A DNA stretch of 64,000 bases. Source: Anaerolineales bacterium (lineage in GTDB: Bacteria > Chloroflexota > Anaerolineae > Anaerolineales > Villigracilaceae). The stretch covers positions 57,435 to 121,434 of the forward strand of contig JACZJC010000010.1 of the NCBI GenBank assembly GCA_014860745.1, written 5' to 3'. This document shows, in pieces, positions 9,140 to 17,015 of the stretch; the stretch's first letter is position 1; every line of letters starts with the position of its first letter. A program made the position numbers and the translations under genes. The notes beneath the pieces are model-generated. The model did not search any database and was not told the DNA's origin. It saw only the letters and a list, made by a program, of their open reading frames with translations.

Positions 9140-9778
9140 ATGCGAATTATCATCTTCGCCAACGGCGAACTGCCCGATTTAGAAAAAGCCCGCGCCCTGC
9201 TGCGTGACGATGACTTCATCATCGCCGCAGACGGTGGCACGCGCCATGCCCTCGCGCTGGGACTCACCCCAAATGTTGTGATCGGCGATCTAGACTCTAT
9301 CTCGAAAGAAGAAAGAAGAAAGATCGATGCGGCTGGCGTTGAAGTTATCAAATTCCCCGCCGACAAAAAAGAAACAGACCTTGAACTTGCCATTGATCAT
9401 GCCATGTCTCTTCATCCAGACCAGATTCTCATCCTTGCTGCTCTTAGTGGTCGCATGGATCAAACTCTTGCTAACATTGCTTTACTTTCCAACCTTCAAC
9501 TTGCAACTTGCAACATTAAACTCACCGATGGCGTGGAAGAAATCTTCTTTTGCAGAGATCAGGCCAAAGTCGAAGGAAGAAGCGGGGATATTGTCTCGCT
9601 CCTTCCCTGGCAGGGAGCTGCTGAAGGAGTCTTCACTGAAAATCTCAAATGGCATCTGCATTACGAAACGCTGTACCCCGAAAAGACCCGCGGCATCAGC
9701 AACGAAATGACCGCGGATACTGCGTCTGTTTCCATTAAGAGCGGCCTATTGCTCATTGCCCATATTATTGGTAACTGA
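9140..9778 (+). CDS. thiN: Thiamine pyrophosphokinase
   Basis: A 212-residue cytosolic enzyme that makes thiamine pyrophosphate from thiamine and ATP. Motifs: AADGGTRHAL near residues 29-38, VIGDLDSIS (metal/ATP site), KKETDLELAI and SGRMDQTLANI. The family usually reads G-x-R-x-DH in the last motif; here the His is Gln. ATG 9140 with AAGG 5 bases upstream is chosen; longer in-frame starts would run through the riboswitch and terminator. Downstream thiBPQ import its substrate, and the TPP riboswitch upstream would give end-product control. Two arrays of 7-nt repeats lie in frame, encoding EERRK and NLQLATCN segments. Confidence 0.93.
   Translation: MRIIIFANGELPDLEKARALLRDDDFIIAADGGTRHALALGLTPNVVIGDLDSISKEERRKIDAAGVEVIKFPADKKETDLELAIDHAMSLHPDQILILAALSGRMDQTLANIALLSNLQLATCNIKLTDGVEEIFFCRDQAKVEGRSGDIVSLLPWQGAAEGVFTENLKWHLHYETLYPEKTRGISNEMTADTASVSIKSGLLLIAHIIGN
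9304..9324 (+). repeat. Heptamer array (GAAAGAA x3) inside thiN
   Basis: Three tandem 7-nt units, GAAAGAA, GAAAGAA, GAAAGAT. Reading frame is kept because 3 x 7 = 21 nt. Confidence 0.6.
9490..9517 (+). repeat. Heptamer array (CAACTTG family, 4 units) inside thiN
   Basis: Four 7-nt units read CAACCTT, CAACTTG, CAACTTG, CAACATT. They fall between the SGRMDQ motif and the C-terminal beta domain, a place where an insertion would be tolerated. Confidence 0.7.
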
Positions 9779-9808
9779 ATACCGGTTATTAACCTGAAAG
9801 GAACTCCC

Positions 9809-10837
9809 ATGAATATACTCACTCTCCTTCTTTCTGCTTTCCTCTTTCTCGCCGCCTGCGGACCAACTCAACCCGCCACCCTGACCGTAATGACCCATGA
9901 CTCGTTTGCAATATCGGAGGATGTTGTGAAGTCATTTGAAGAAGCCAACAATGTCAAGGTTTCCTTCCTCCAAAGCGGTGACGCGGGTTCCGTATTGAAC
10001 CAGGCCATCCTCACGAAAGACGCTCCGCTCGCGGATGTGCTTTTCGGTGTGGATAACAACTTCCTCTCCCGCGCCCTCGAAGCCGACATATTCGAACCGT
10101 ATCAATCGCCTGCATTGAGCGATGTTCCCTCTGAATTTATTTTGGATGATACTTTCCGAGCCGTGCCCGTTGATTACGGCGATGTTTGCATCAACTACGA
10201 TAAAATTTATTTCGCCGAAAATAATTTGCCAATCCCGCAGACTTTTGAAGATTTGGCAAAACCCGAATATAAGGGCTTGCTGGTTGTGGAAGACCCCGCT
10301 ACTTCATCACCGGGTCTGGCATTCATGCTTGCCACCCGTGCCTATTTTGGTGACAGCTTCCTCGATTACTGGCAGAGCCTGAAAGATAATGGAGTTGTCG
10401 TTGTGGATGGATGGGAGACGGCCTACTACACCAACTTCTCCGCCTCTTCTGGAAAAGGTCCCCAGCCGATGGTAGTTTCCTACGCCTCCAGCCCCGCCGC
10501 GGAAGTGTTCTTTGCCTCCGAGCCGCTGACCGAATCCCCGACAGGTTCCATCGTTGCCTCAGGCATGTGCTTCCGCCAGATTGAGTTCGCCGGTATTTTG
10601 AAGAACGGACAAAACCGTGACCTCGCCAAAAAATTTGTGGACTTTATGCTGGGCAAGCAATTTCAGGAAGACATGCCGCTGACCATGTTTGTTTATCCCG
10701 TCAATCAAACGGCTCAATTGCCCGAAATATTCGTTCAGTATGCGCAAGTCACTGACCAACCTGCCGCCATTTCCTACGAAGAGATCTCTGCCAACCGCGA
10801 CGCCTGGATCGAGGCGTGGGCTGAAGTGATGAAGTGA
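9809..10837 (+). CDS. thiB: Thiamine ABC transporter substrate-binding lipoprotein
   Basis: A 342-residue extracytoplasmic binding protein. It has a lipoprotein signal peptide with lipobox LAAC (Cys17) after a hydrophobic core, then TLTVMTHDSFAIS, the start typical of ThiB/iron-type family 1 binding proteins, and the ADVLFGVDNN hinge. RBS AAGGAA lies about 6 bases before ATG 9809. Position between thiN and a fused two-lobe permease plus ATPase, under a TPP riboswitch, supports thiamine (or its phosphate) as ligand; by sequence alone iron or other anions would remain possible. Confidence 0.9.
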   Translation: MNILTLLLSAFLFLAACGPTQPATLTVMTHDSFAISEDVVKSFEEANNVKVSFLQSGDAGSVLNQAILTKDAPLADVLFGVDNNFLSRALEADIFEPYQSPALSDVPSEFILDDTFRAVPVDYGDVCINYDKIYFAENNLPIPQTFEDLAKPEYKGLLVVEDPATSSPGLAFMLATRAYFGDSFLDYWQSLKDNGVVVVDGWETAYYTNFSASSGKGPQPMVVSYASSPAAEVFFASEPLTESPTGSIVASGMCFRQIEFAGILKNGQNRDLAKKFVDFMLGKQFQEDMPLTMFVYPVNQTAQLPEIFVQYAQVTDQPAAISYEEISANRDAWIEAWAEVMK

Positions 10838-10840
10838 GAA

Positions 10841-10929
10841 GGTAGACAGGTAAACAGGTAGATATGGACTCGAAAAACATTCATGCTTCCAAAAACGGGA
10901 TTACGAGTATCCGTGTCTACCTGTCTACT
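10841..10929 (+). repeat. Octamer repeats in inverted orientation across the thiP start
   Basis: GGTAGACA, GGTAAACA, GGTAGATA (10841-10864) face TGTCTACC, TGTCTACT (10914-10929), the reverse complement of the same unit. The two arms could form a hairpin enclosing the thiP start codon at 10864. Confidence 0.6.
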
Positions 10930-12579
10930 TTTTTACATTCTTCCCGTTCTCGTCTTTTGATCTGGCTCGCCCCGATTCTATTTCTCGCAATTTTCTTCTT
11001 CTATCCTCTCACCAAAATCCTAACCCTCACTCTTGATTTCTCAACTCTCGCCAACCGCGAGAACTTACTTATTACTTATCACTCGTTGCTTTTCACCTTC
11101 TACCAAGCCACCCTCTCCACCATCCTCACCTTCATCCTCGGTATCCCATCCGCCATCCTGTTTTCCAAATTTGAATTTCGAGGCAAATCCCTCCTCCGAG
11201 TATTGACTGCCGTCCCCTTCATGCTCCCCACAGTCGTCGTCGCTGCCTCCTTTAACTCATTGATCGGTTCTCGCGGCTTATTTTCTTTCCTCTTTCCTCT
11301 TTCTTTTTCACCTTCCCCCACTTTCTACTTTCTACTCATCCTCACTGCCCACGTTTTCTACAACACCACCATCGTCATCCGCATCGTCGGCAATGCCCTC
11401 TCCCGCATGGACTCGCGCCTTGAAGATTCCGCCCGCATCCTCGGCGCGGACACATTCCGCGTTTGGCGGGACATCATTTTGCCCTTGCTGCGCCCATCCC
11501 TGCTTGCGGCTGTCCTGCTCGTCTTCATGTTCGACTTCACCAGTTTCGGCGTGATCCTGCTTTTGGGCGGATCGAATTTCTCCACGCTGGAAGTTGAAAT
11601 TTACATCCGCGCATTGAAACTTCCCAACCTAAATCTCGCCGCACTGCTATCCGTTATTCAGCTTGCTTTCACCTTGATCTTCTCCGTTCTCTACACCCGC
11701 ATCATCAGCCAGGTCAACACCCAAACCGCCCCGCGCTTCTCTGCCGCCCGTCCGCCGAAAACCCTCAAAGAAAAAATCTTCGTCTTCACACTCGCGCTTC
11801 TTCTTTCTTCTTTCTTCTTTCTTCCTCTCGCCTCACTTCCCATTCGTTCGCTGACTCGTTTGGAAGCCGACCGTGGCCAGCGTGGAGAAATCCAATACGG
11901 ATTCACAACCGATTATTACGAAGAACTTTTTATCAACCGCCGCGGCTCCTTGTTTTATGTCCCGCCCGTGCAGGCGGTTCTGAACTCGCTTGGGTATGCG
12001 GTTGTCACAGTTTTGCTTTCCCTCGCGCTTGGTTATCCTGCCGCGTCTGCGCTCGCCAAACCAACCCGCCTCGAGAGGTATCTTGACCCTTTCATCATGC
12101 TGCCTCTCGGCGCATCTGCAGTCATGCTTGGGCTGGGTTTCATTCTCTCGTTTGGGCGCGCGCTAGCTTCTCCGTTCTTCGTTCCCATCGCGCATACACT
12201 TATTGCACTTCCCTTTGTCATCCGCACTCTTCAACCTGCACTGGCATCCATACCGGAAAAGCTGCGTCAGGCCGCGGCGACCCTTGGCGCGTCGCCGTTC
12301 CGCGTCTGGCAGACCGTGGATTTTCCCATCCTATCACGCGCCACACTCAGCGCCGCCACCTTCGCGTTCACCGTTTCGCTCGGCGAGTTCGGCGCAACCC
12401 TGCTCATCACCCGCCCCGAATACCCGACCATCCCCATTGCCATTCAACGGTTTCTTTCCCAGCCTGGCGGGTTGAATTTCGGTCAGGCCATGGCCATGGC
12501 AACCGTATTGATGGTACTCGCCGCGCTTGCGATTTTAGCCATCGAAAAATTACGCCTGCCGAACTCTGGAGAATTCTAA
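10864..12579 (+). CDS. thiP: Thiamine ABC transporter permease, two fused membrane lobes
   Basis: A 571-residue inner-membrane protein with roughly 12 hydrophobic segments in two homologous halves, as in ThiP/FbpB. Each half has the ATPase-coupling EAA-type loop: DSARILGADTFRVWRDIILP in the first and AAATLGASPFRVWQTVDFPI in the second. It takes the substrate from the ThiB-like lipoprotein and is powered by the ATPase encoded next; its stop overlaps that ATG by one base (TAATG), implying translational coupling. The N-terminal 30 residues and several cytoplasmic loops are coded by short 7- and 8-nt repeats, so the true start could be slightly later. Confidence 0.9.
   Translation: MDSKNIHASKNGITSIRVYLSTFLHSSRSRLLIWLAPILFLAIFFFYPLTKILTLTLDFSTLANRENLLITYHSLLFTFYQATLSTILTFILGIPSAILFSKFEFRGKSLLRVLTAVPFMLPTVVVAASFNSLIGSRGLFSFLFPLSFSPSPTFYFLLILTAHVFYNTTIVIRIVGNALSRMDSRLEDSARILGADTFRVWRDIILPLLRPSLLAAVLLVFMFDFTSFGVILLLGGSNFSTLEVEIYIRALKLPNLNLAALLSVIQLAFTLIFSVLYTRIISQVNTQTAPRFSAARPPKTLKEKIFVFTLALLLSSFFFLPLASLPIRSLTRLEADRGQRGEIQYGFTTDYYEELFINRRGSLFYVPPVQAVLNSLGYAVVTVLLSLALGYPAASALAKPTRLERYLDPFIMLPLGASAVMLGLGFILSFGRALASPFFVPIAHTLIALPFVIRTLQPALASIPEKLRQAAATLGASPFRVWQTVDFPILSRATLSAATFAFTVSLGEFGATLLITRPEYPTIPIAIQRFLSQPGGLNFGQAMAMATVLMVLAALAILAIEKLRLPNSGEF
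11065..11085 (+). repeat. Heptamer array (TTACTTA family) inside thiP
   Basis: Units TTACTTA, TTACTTA, TCACTCG, in frame, coding part of LLITYHSLL. Confidence 0.55.
11286..11340 (+). repeat. Two adjoining heptamer arrays (TTTCCTC and ACTTTCT families) inside thiP
   Basis: TTTCCTC, TTTCCTC, TTTCTTT at 11286-11306, then ACTTTCT, ACTTTCT, ACTCATC at 11320-11340. They encode a Phe/Leu/Ser-rich hydrophobic stretch, so they contribute to a membrane segment. Confidence 0.6.
11800..11827 (+). repeat. Heptamer array (CTTCTTT x3 plus variant) inside thiP
   Basis: CTTCTTT, CTTCTTT, CTTCTTT, CTTCCTC, coding LLLSSFFFLPL at the start of the second membrane half. Confidence 0.65.
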
Positions 12580-13565
12580 TGCTCGAACTCCGCAACCTCG
12601 TTAAATCCTACGAAGGCAAACCGCTCCTGCGAGACATCTCTTTCACCGTTGCTGAAGGGGAAACGGTCTGTTTGCTTGGCGCATCGGGTAGCGGCAAATC
12701 CACCATTTTGAAGATGATCTCCGGACTGGAGTTTCCTGAAAGCGGGCATATCCTGTTCAACGGCATCGACCTCGCCCAGACACCGCCTCATCTCCGCGAC
12801 TTTGGCCTGGTCTTTCAAGACTATGGGCTTTTCCCCCACCTCGACATTTTTAACAACATCGCCTACGGGTTGAAGATGCGAAATGCTCCTGTTGCGAAAA
12901 TTAATTCACGTGTTGCTGAAATGATGGACCTGGTCAACTTAAAAGGATTTGAAAAGCGCAAAGTAACCGACCTCTCCGGCGGCGAGCAGCAGCGTGTGGC
13001 ACTGGCGCGCGCGCTTGCTTCCCAACCCCGCCTGCTGATGTTCGATGAACCTCTCGGCGCGCTGGACAGGTCGCTGAAGGAAGATTTGCTGAATGAAATA
13101 CGCGGTATATTACACAAAACCAAAATTCCAGCCATATACGTTACCCACGACCAGGAGGAAGCCTTCGCCATCGCTGACCGAATCCTCGTGCTGCACGACG
13201 GCCTCATCATCCGCAATGCCGCGCCTGACGAGATTTGGAAGAATCCCAGGTCTGCGGCTGTGGCCAGGCTGCTTGGGATCGGGAATGTCATTGAAGGCGA
13301 AGTGATTTCAGTGAATAAAGTCAAGACCGAATACGGCATCTTTAACGTGGATTGCGGTCATAATCCCGGCGCAAAAATTCAATTATTGATTACTGCCGGA
13401 AAAGAAAAAGCCGAAGGCGAGATCCAACTGACAGTGGAGGATGTGCTTTTTAAACAGGATCAGTTTCTGGTCAAAGGGAGAGGCGGATTAATTATCCACT
13501 TGAAGGATGCGCCGCGGGTCGGGGATGTCATCACGGTGCAGGTTCAGGTAAAATGTCTCGAATGA
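12579..13565 (+). CDS. thiQ: ABC transporter ATP-binding protein, thiamine import
   Basis: A 328-residue cytosolic ATPase. Walker A GASGSGKST, Q-loop VFQDYG, signature LSGGEQQRVALARAL, Walker B LLMFDEP and H-loop VTHDQ are intact. About 100 residues after the nucleotide-binding domain form a small beta-rich regulatory tail (TOBE-like), as in iron and molybdate importers, longer than in E. coli ThiQ. The ATG overlaps the permease stop. By family alone it could be an FbpC-type ATPase; the riboswitch and thiN make thiamine the better reading. Its end overlaps the next gene. Confidence 0.9.
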   Translation: MLELRNLVKSYEGKPLLRDISFTVAEGETVCLLGASGSGKSTILKMISGLEFPESGHILFNGIDLAQTPPHLRDFGLVFQDYGLFPHLDIFNNIAYGLKMRNAPVAKINSRVAEMMDLVNLKGFEKRKVTDLSGGEQQRVALARALASQPRLLMFDEPLGALDRSLKEDLLNEIRGILHKTKIPAIYVTHDQEEAFAIADRILVLHDGLIIRNAAPDEIWKNPRSAAVARLLGIGNVIEGEVISVNKVKTEYGIFNVDCGHNPGAKIQLLITAGKEKAEGEIQLTVEDVLFKQDQFLVKGRGGLIIHLKDAPRVGDVITVQVQVKCLE

Positions 13566-14011
13566 AAATCTTGAAAAAGAACCTCGCAGGCGAGGTGACG
13601 TGGCAGTACGATGGCATGGTTTTGAAACGGGATGGAAACTCAGTCACAATTGAGGCTTTCTTCAATCGCGATGACATGCCATTCCAGGAAATTGTGCTGA
13701 AACACAATGACCGTTTTGTAGAAACCTTTTACACGGACAAGTGGTATAACATTTTTGAAATTTATGACCGTGATGATGGGAAATTGAAGGGTTGGTATTG
13801 CAATATCACCATGCCCGCAGTCATCGAAGATGGTCACGTTTCGTATGTTGATCTGGCGGTGGATCTCTGGGTTTCCGCTGAAGGCCGACGGACCGTGCTG
13901 GATGAAGATGAATTGGAAGAGCTGGGCCTGGAGGAGGAACTGAAGGGGAAAATCTATGACGGTTTGCGTGAACTTGAACTTTATTTTGAATCAAAAAATC
14001 CTCCGCATTGA
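13553..14011 (+). CDS. DUF402 family protein, possible nucleoside di/triphosphatase
   Basis: A 152-residue protein with the DUF402 core: VTIEAFFNRDD, ETFYTDKWYNIFEIYD, KGWYCNITMPA and VSYVDLAVDLWV, followed by an acidic helix. Characterised relatives in Gram-positive bacteria hydrolyse nucleoside tri- and diphosphates with divalent metal; conserved Tyr and Asp residues (YCNI, YVDLAVDLWV) are present. It overlaps the end of thiQ by 13 bases (an alternative ATG at 13562 overlaps by 4), so it is translationally coupled to the thiamine operon, and its stop lies inside the loop of a strong terminator. A link to thiamine metabolism is not evident. Confidence 0.85.
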   Translation: MSRMKILKKNLAGEVTWQYDGMVLKRDGNSVTIEAFFNRDDMPFQEIVLKHNDRFVETFYTDKWYNIFEIYDRDDGKLKGWYCNITMPAVIEDGHVSYVDLAVDLWVSAEGRRTVLDEDELEELGLEEELKGKIYDGLRELELYFESKNPPH

Positions 14012-14025
14012 GCGGAGGATTTTTT
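13993..14025. terminator. Bidirectional intrinsic terminator
   Basis: A 14-bp perfect stem (13993-14006 with 14012-14025), with A run on one side and T run on the other, so it works on both strands. It separates the thiamine/DUF402 operon from the convergent small membrane gene; the DUF402 stop codon is in the loop. Confidence 0.92.
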
Positions 14026-14035
14026 GATGTGAAAA

Positions 14036-14194
14036 TTACAGACCCAGCGACTGCACAAGGGTGTCGCCATACAACCAGCCGCCGATGCCGAATACGCAGC
14101 AGCAGCAAAGCAGGACGACAACAACGATGCCAATGATCAGACCCGTATTGCTTTTCTTGGGTTGTTCTTCGGGGGTAACGGGCATTTCATTCAT
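14036..14194 (-). CDS. Small membrane protein with a CCCC transmembrane segment
   Basis: A 52-residue protein, shorter than most gene finders keep. Sequence begins MNEMPVTPEEQPKKSN, a proline/charge-rich cytosolic tail, followed by one transmembrane helix (about residues 18-42) that contains four consecutive cysteines (LLCCCCVFG), then a short outside tail GDTLVQSLGL. RBS GGAG lies 8 bases before the ATG. The convergent terminator right after it and a TATAAT upstream support a real transcription unit. No function is known to me; clustered cysteines in the membrane could be palmitoyl-like, metal or disulfide sites, but this is speculation. Confidence 0.75.
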   Translation of the reverse strand: MNEMPVTPEEQPKKSNTGLIIGIVVVVLLCCCCVFGIGGWLYGDTLVQSLGL

Positions 14195-14244
14195 GATAGC
14201 TTCTCCTTTATTTTATGAAAATCGCACAACAATGACGTATGTGC

Positions 14245-14250
14245 ATTATA
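14245..14250 (-). promoter_or_regulatory. Candidate -10 box for the small membrane protein gene
   Basis: TATAAT on the minus strand, about 50 bases before the start codon. No good -35 hexamer is seen at 17 bases, so this is only a candidate. Confidence 0.4.
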
Positions 14251-14291
14251 AACGAGAAATTCGAGTAGATAATGTTAACAACAAAATAAAA

Positions 14292-14864
14292 TCAGGCGGT
14301 TTGGGCTTTTTCTTTTCTGTCCCACCACCACCAAATGAGGAGGACCAGCAGGACGATGGTGATCGTGCCCATGATGACCGGGATCAGGATTGCCAGCACC
14401 GAAGTGATGACCGCGAAAATATCCTCCGCGATCGAAACGGGGACGTTTCCCGCGCCGCCCGTTGTGGCTGTGATGACGGGGCGCACTGCCGCCGCCTTGA
14501 CCGCGTGCACGCCTCCCGCCACGAGCAGCCCGCACGCCAGGGCAAGCAGAGGGTTTATATCGGTGATGACGTTGGCGCTGGCGGCGAAGGCGATGGCTCC
14601 GGCGGCGGGACGGACCACGGTTTGAATGAGGTCGTTGATGTGGTTGACGGCGGGGACTTTATCCGCGACCATTTCGATGATGACGAGGATGCCAAGCAGG
14701 ATGAGGATCCATGGATTGGCGATCAGGTCGAAGGGTTTGCTAAGGGCGAGGGTGTTGGGAAAGTAATGCGCGATGACGCCGATGGCCAGCAGCGGAATGT
14801 AGGCGTTGAGTCCCGCGCTGGCGGAGAGCCCGAATGCGGAAAATACGCCGAGTAAGAGTTCCAT
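14292..14864 (-). CDS. DUF4126 family membrane protein
   Basis: A 190-residue integral membrane protein with about five or six hydrophobic helices. The start MELLLGVFSAFGLSASAGLNAYIPLL and the segment IIEMVADKVPAVNHINDLIQTVVRPAAGA are characteristic of DUF4126 proteins, whose function is unknown. The C-terminus ends in a charged tail after WWWW. GGAG is found 8 bases before the ATG. It is 18 bases downstream of the DUF2085 gene on the same strand and likely co-transcribed with it. Confidence 0.85.
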   Translation of the reverse strand: MELLLGVFSAFGLSASAGLNAYIPLLAIGVIAHYFPNTLALSKPFDLIANPWILILLGILVIIEMVADKVPAVNHINDLIQTVVRPAAGAIAFAASANVITDINPLLALACGLLVAGGVHAVKAAAVRPVITATTGGAGNVPVSIAEDIFAVITSVLAILIPVIMGTITIVLLVLLIWWWWDRKEKAQTA

Positions 14865-14882
14865 TTTTTTCTCCTTATTTGA

Positions 14883-15722
14883 TCATCCCGACAGACCGGG
14901 AAAGCCGCTCCATGTGCCGGTGAGTTGCAGCCGGAGCAGGTCAATGCTGAGAACGAGGAGCAGGGCAAGGGTCAGGCCGGAGGCGAGCGGAAGCCAGAGC
15001 TGGCGGGGGTGGTCGAAGGTATTATCCTGCTTCATGATGATAATCCACAAAATGGTGAATACCAGAACGAGCAGGGCTAAGGTCCCAAGCGCGCTAAGAT
15101 AGGCGATGGGATAGAGGACGAAGAGACTATCGGTAAGAATGAGGAGGTTGACGAGAATCACAAGAGCAACGAGAACACTGAAATTTTTCCATTCCAGGGC
15201 GGGGCGTTCATCCAATTCACGCCAAATACTTTGGTTGACGATGGGATATAAAACTGCGGCAAGGGCAATCCCCATGCCGCTGCCGGTGAAAAGCCTAAGG
15301 GTGTTGTTGGGGATGTAAAGGTTGGGGATGCCTTCGAACGCGCCGCCCGAAGTTTGTTTGAGCAAGTAAAGATAGGAGTTGCCGCCGTCGATGCCGAAGG
15401 CAAGGAAGAAAAGAATGAGAACGGCGATGATTCCGCGCGAGGGAAGTTTGCTGCGTTTTCCGCTCACAAAAAGCTGAAAGAGGAGGGCAATGCCCGCGGC
15501 ATAAAACTCGCCGGTGCAGCGCGCGCAAAGCGGAAGCTGTCGGTCGTCGATCTGAAAGGAGCGGGCATCGATGCGATGACAAACGGCATATCCGATGGCG
15601 TCGAGTTTTCCCAACGCGCCTTCAGGGGAGATGTACATCCACGCGGCGAAGGCAATGATGGCCGCAATGGGCACGAACCATTTGGTAATGGTTTGAAACA
15701 ATGATGGCTGGTTTGTATTCAT
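14883..15722 (-). CDS. DUF2085 family membrane protein with Cys cluster
   Basis: A multi-pass membrane protein of 279 residues from ATG 15722. The family motif is present as VCHRIDARSFQIDDRQLPLCARCTGEF: one Cys-His followed by C-x-x-C in an outer loop, which could bind metal. About seven or eight hydrophobic helices follow. A TTG start at 15758 would add 12 residues; I prefer the ATG because the family normally begins shortly before the first helix, but there is no convincing RBS for either. Biochemical role unknown. Confidence 0.8.
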   Translation of the reverse strand: MNTNQPSLFQTITKWFVPIAAIIAFAAWMYISPEGALGKLDAIGYAVCHRIDARSFQIDDRQLPLCARCTGEFYAAGIALLFQLFVSGKRSKLPSRGIIAVLILFFLAFGIDGGNSYLYLLKQTSGGAFEGIPNLYIPNNTLRLFTGSGMGIALAAVLYPIVNQSIWRELDERPALEWKNFSVLVALVILVNLLILTDSLFVLYPIAYLSALGTLALLVLVFTILWIIIMKQDNTFDHPRQLWLPLASGLTLALLLVLSIDLLRLQLTGTWSGFPGLSG

Positions 15723-15862
15723 CGCCCACATTATATGGGGGATGAGGACGATTTGCAAGAAAGGTTATCATCATGCAATGAAGGGGTGAATGAGTTATCA
15801 TGGGGTAGTGCTGTTGCAATGCCGCAAGGCCTTGCGCCGCAGATGTGAAAAGGAGTTGCGCC

Positions 15863-16942
15863 ATGAAACGAATTGGGATTCTCACCGGCGGCGGGGATGC
15901 GCCGGGATTAAATGCGGTTATCCGCGCGGCGGTGAAGACTGCGATCAACGACTATGGATGTGAGGTCTTTGGCATCCGGAACGGCTACGACGGGTTTCTT
16001 GAAGATGATGGAATTATTCCACTCGGCCTAAATGAAGTGCGCGGGATCCTGCCGCGCGGCGGGACGGTTCTTGGCGCGGCCAACCGCGGGAATCCGTATG
16101 CGCGCAAAGTCATCCGCGATGGAAAGGAAGTGACCATCGATGTTTCGGATGAGATCGTAAAGGGAATCAAGAAACTAAAAATGGATGCCTTGTTGGTGGT
16201 GGGCGGGGACGGCACGCTTCACATTGCACATCAGCTGGCTCAAAAAGGTGTGCCGGTCATTGGCCTGCCGAAAACAATTGACAATGACATCGGCGGCACG
16301 GAGGTCACCTTCGGCTTCGATACCGCCTTAAACATCGCGACGGATGCCCTGGATCGTTTGCACACCACGGCTGAGTCGCACCACCGCGCCATGGTGCTTG
16401 AACTGATGGGGCGTGATGCGGGTTTTATTGCTTTGCAGGCGGGTGTCTCCGGCGGGGCAGATGTGATTCTGATCCCTGAAATTCCATTCAAGTTCGAGAG
16501 CGTGATGAACAAGATCCGCGCCCGGGCGGAAAAAGGAAGCAAGTTCAGCCTTCTTGCGGTTTCAGAAGGCGCGAAACCGCTGGGCGGTGTACAGGTCTTT
16601 TCAAGAAAAGGGGATGAGGTCTACGTGCCGCGGCTGGGCGGGATCGGGCACATCGTTGCCGAGTATATCGAGGGCGAAGGTTTCGAATCGCGCGTGACTG
16701 TGTTGGGGCACCTGCAGCGGGGAGGGACTCCCACCGCTTTTGACCGCATGCTGGCAACTCGTTATGGGGCGGCAGCCGTCCGCTTGGCGGCGCGCGGCGG
16801 ATTCGACCGCATGGTGGCATTGCGCTGCGGTGAGATCGTTGACCTCCCGCTCGAAGAGGCAACCGCTGTGCCCAAACGCGTCAGACCTGAAAGTGATGCT
16901 GTTATCACAGCCCGCAACATTGGAATTTCATTTGGGGATTAA
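15863..16942 (+). CDS. pfkA: 6-phosphofructokinase
   Basis: A 359-residue glycolytic enzyme phosphorylating fructose 6-phosphate. Visible motifs: LTGGGDAPGLNAVIR, VVGGDGT, GLPKTIDNDIGGT (catalytic Asp in TIDND), GRDAGFIAL and LGHLQRGGTPTAFDR. At the two sites that separate donor classes in E. coli numbering, 104 is Gly (here G117, favouring ATP) and 124 is Lys (K137, usual in PPi enzymes); this Gly/Lys combination is known from ATP enzymes of actinobacterial type, so ATP is likely but not proven. AGGAG at 15851-15855 selects ATG 15863. It is monocistronic, followed by a hairpin terminator. Confidence 0.93.
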   Translation: MKRIGILTGGGDAPGLNAVIRAAVKTAINDYGCEVFGIRNGYDGFLEDDGIIPLGLNEVRGILPRGGTVLGAANRGNPYARKVIRDGKEVTIDVSDEIVKGIKKLKMDALLVVGGDGTLHIAHQLAQKGVPVIGLPKTIDNDIGGTEVTFGFDTALNIATDALDRLHTTAESHHRAMVLELMGRDAGFIALQAGVSGGADVILIPEIPFKFESVMNKIRARAEKGSKFSLLAVSEGAKPLGGVQVFSRKGDEVYVPRLGGIGHIVAEYIEGEGFESRVTVLGHLQRGGTPTAFDRMLATRYGAAAVRLAARGGFDRMVALRCGEIVDLPLEEATAVPKRVRPESDAVITARNIGISFGD

Positions 16943-16946
16943 ACGT

Positions 16947-16973
16947 AGGGGCGACCTTTACGGTCGCCCTTTT
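16947..16973 (+). terminator. Hairpin terminator after pfkA (GTAG-led GC hairpin family)
   Basis: GGGCGACC at 16949-16956 pairs with GGTCGCCC at 16962-16969, followed by TTTT. It is preceded by GTAG, as are two other GC-rich hairpins in the window (34073, 38907). Confidence 0.75.
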
Positions 16974-17015
16974 GTTCTTTGATTATCCATATACGGACAG
17001 AGGCAAGCCCTGTCC

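Noticed and set aside
14061..14855. Plus-strand frame of 264 codons across 14.1-14.9 kb
   Set aside because: Asp/Gly/Arg low-complexity product opposite the DUF4126 gene and the small membrane protein gene, both of which have recognisable families or features.
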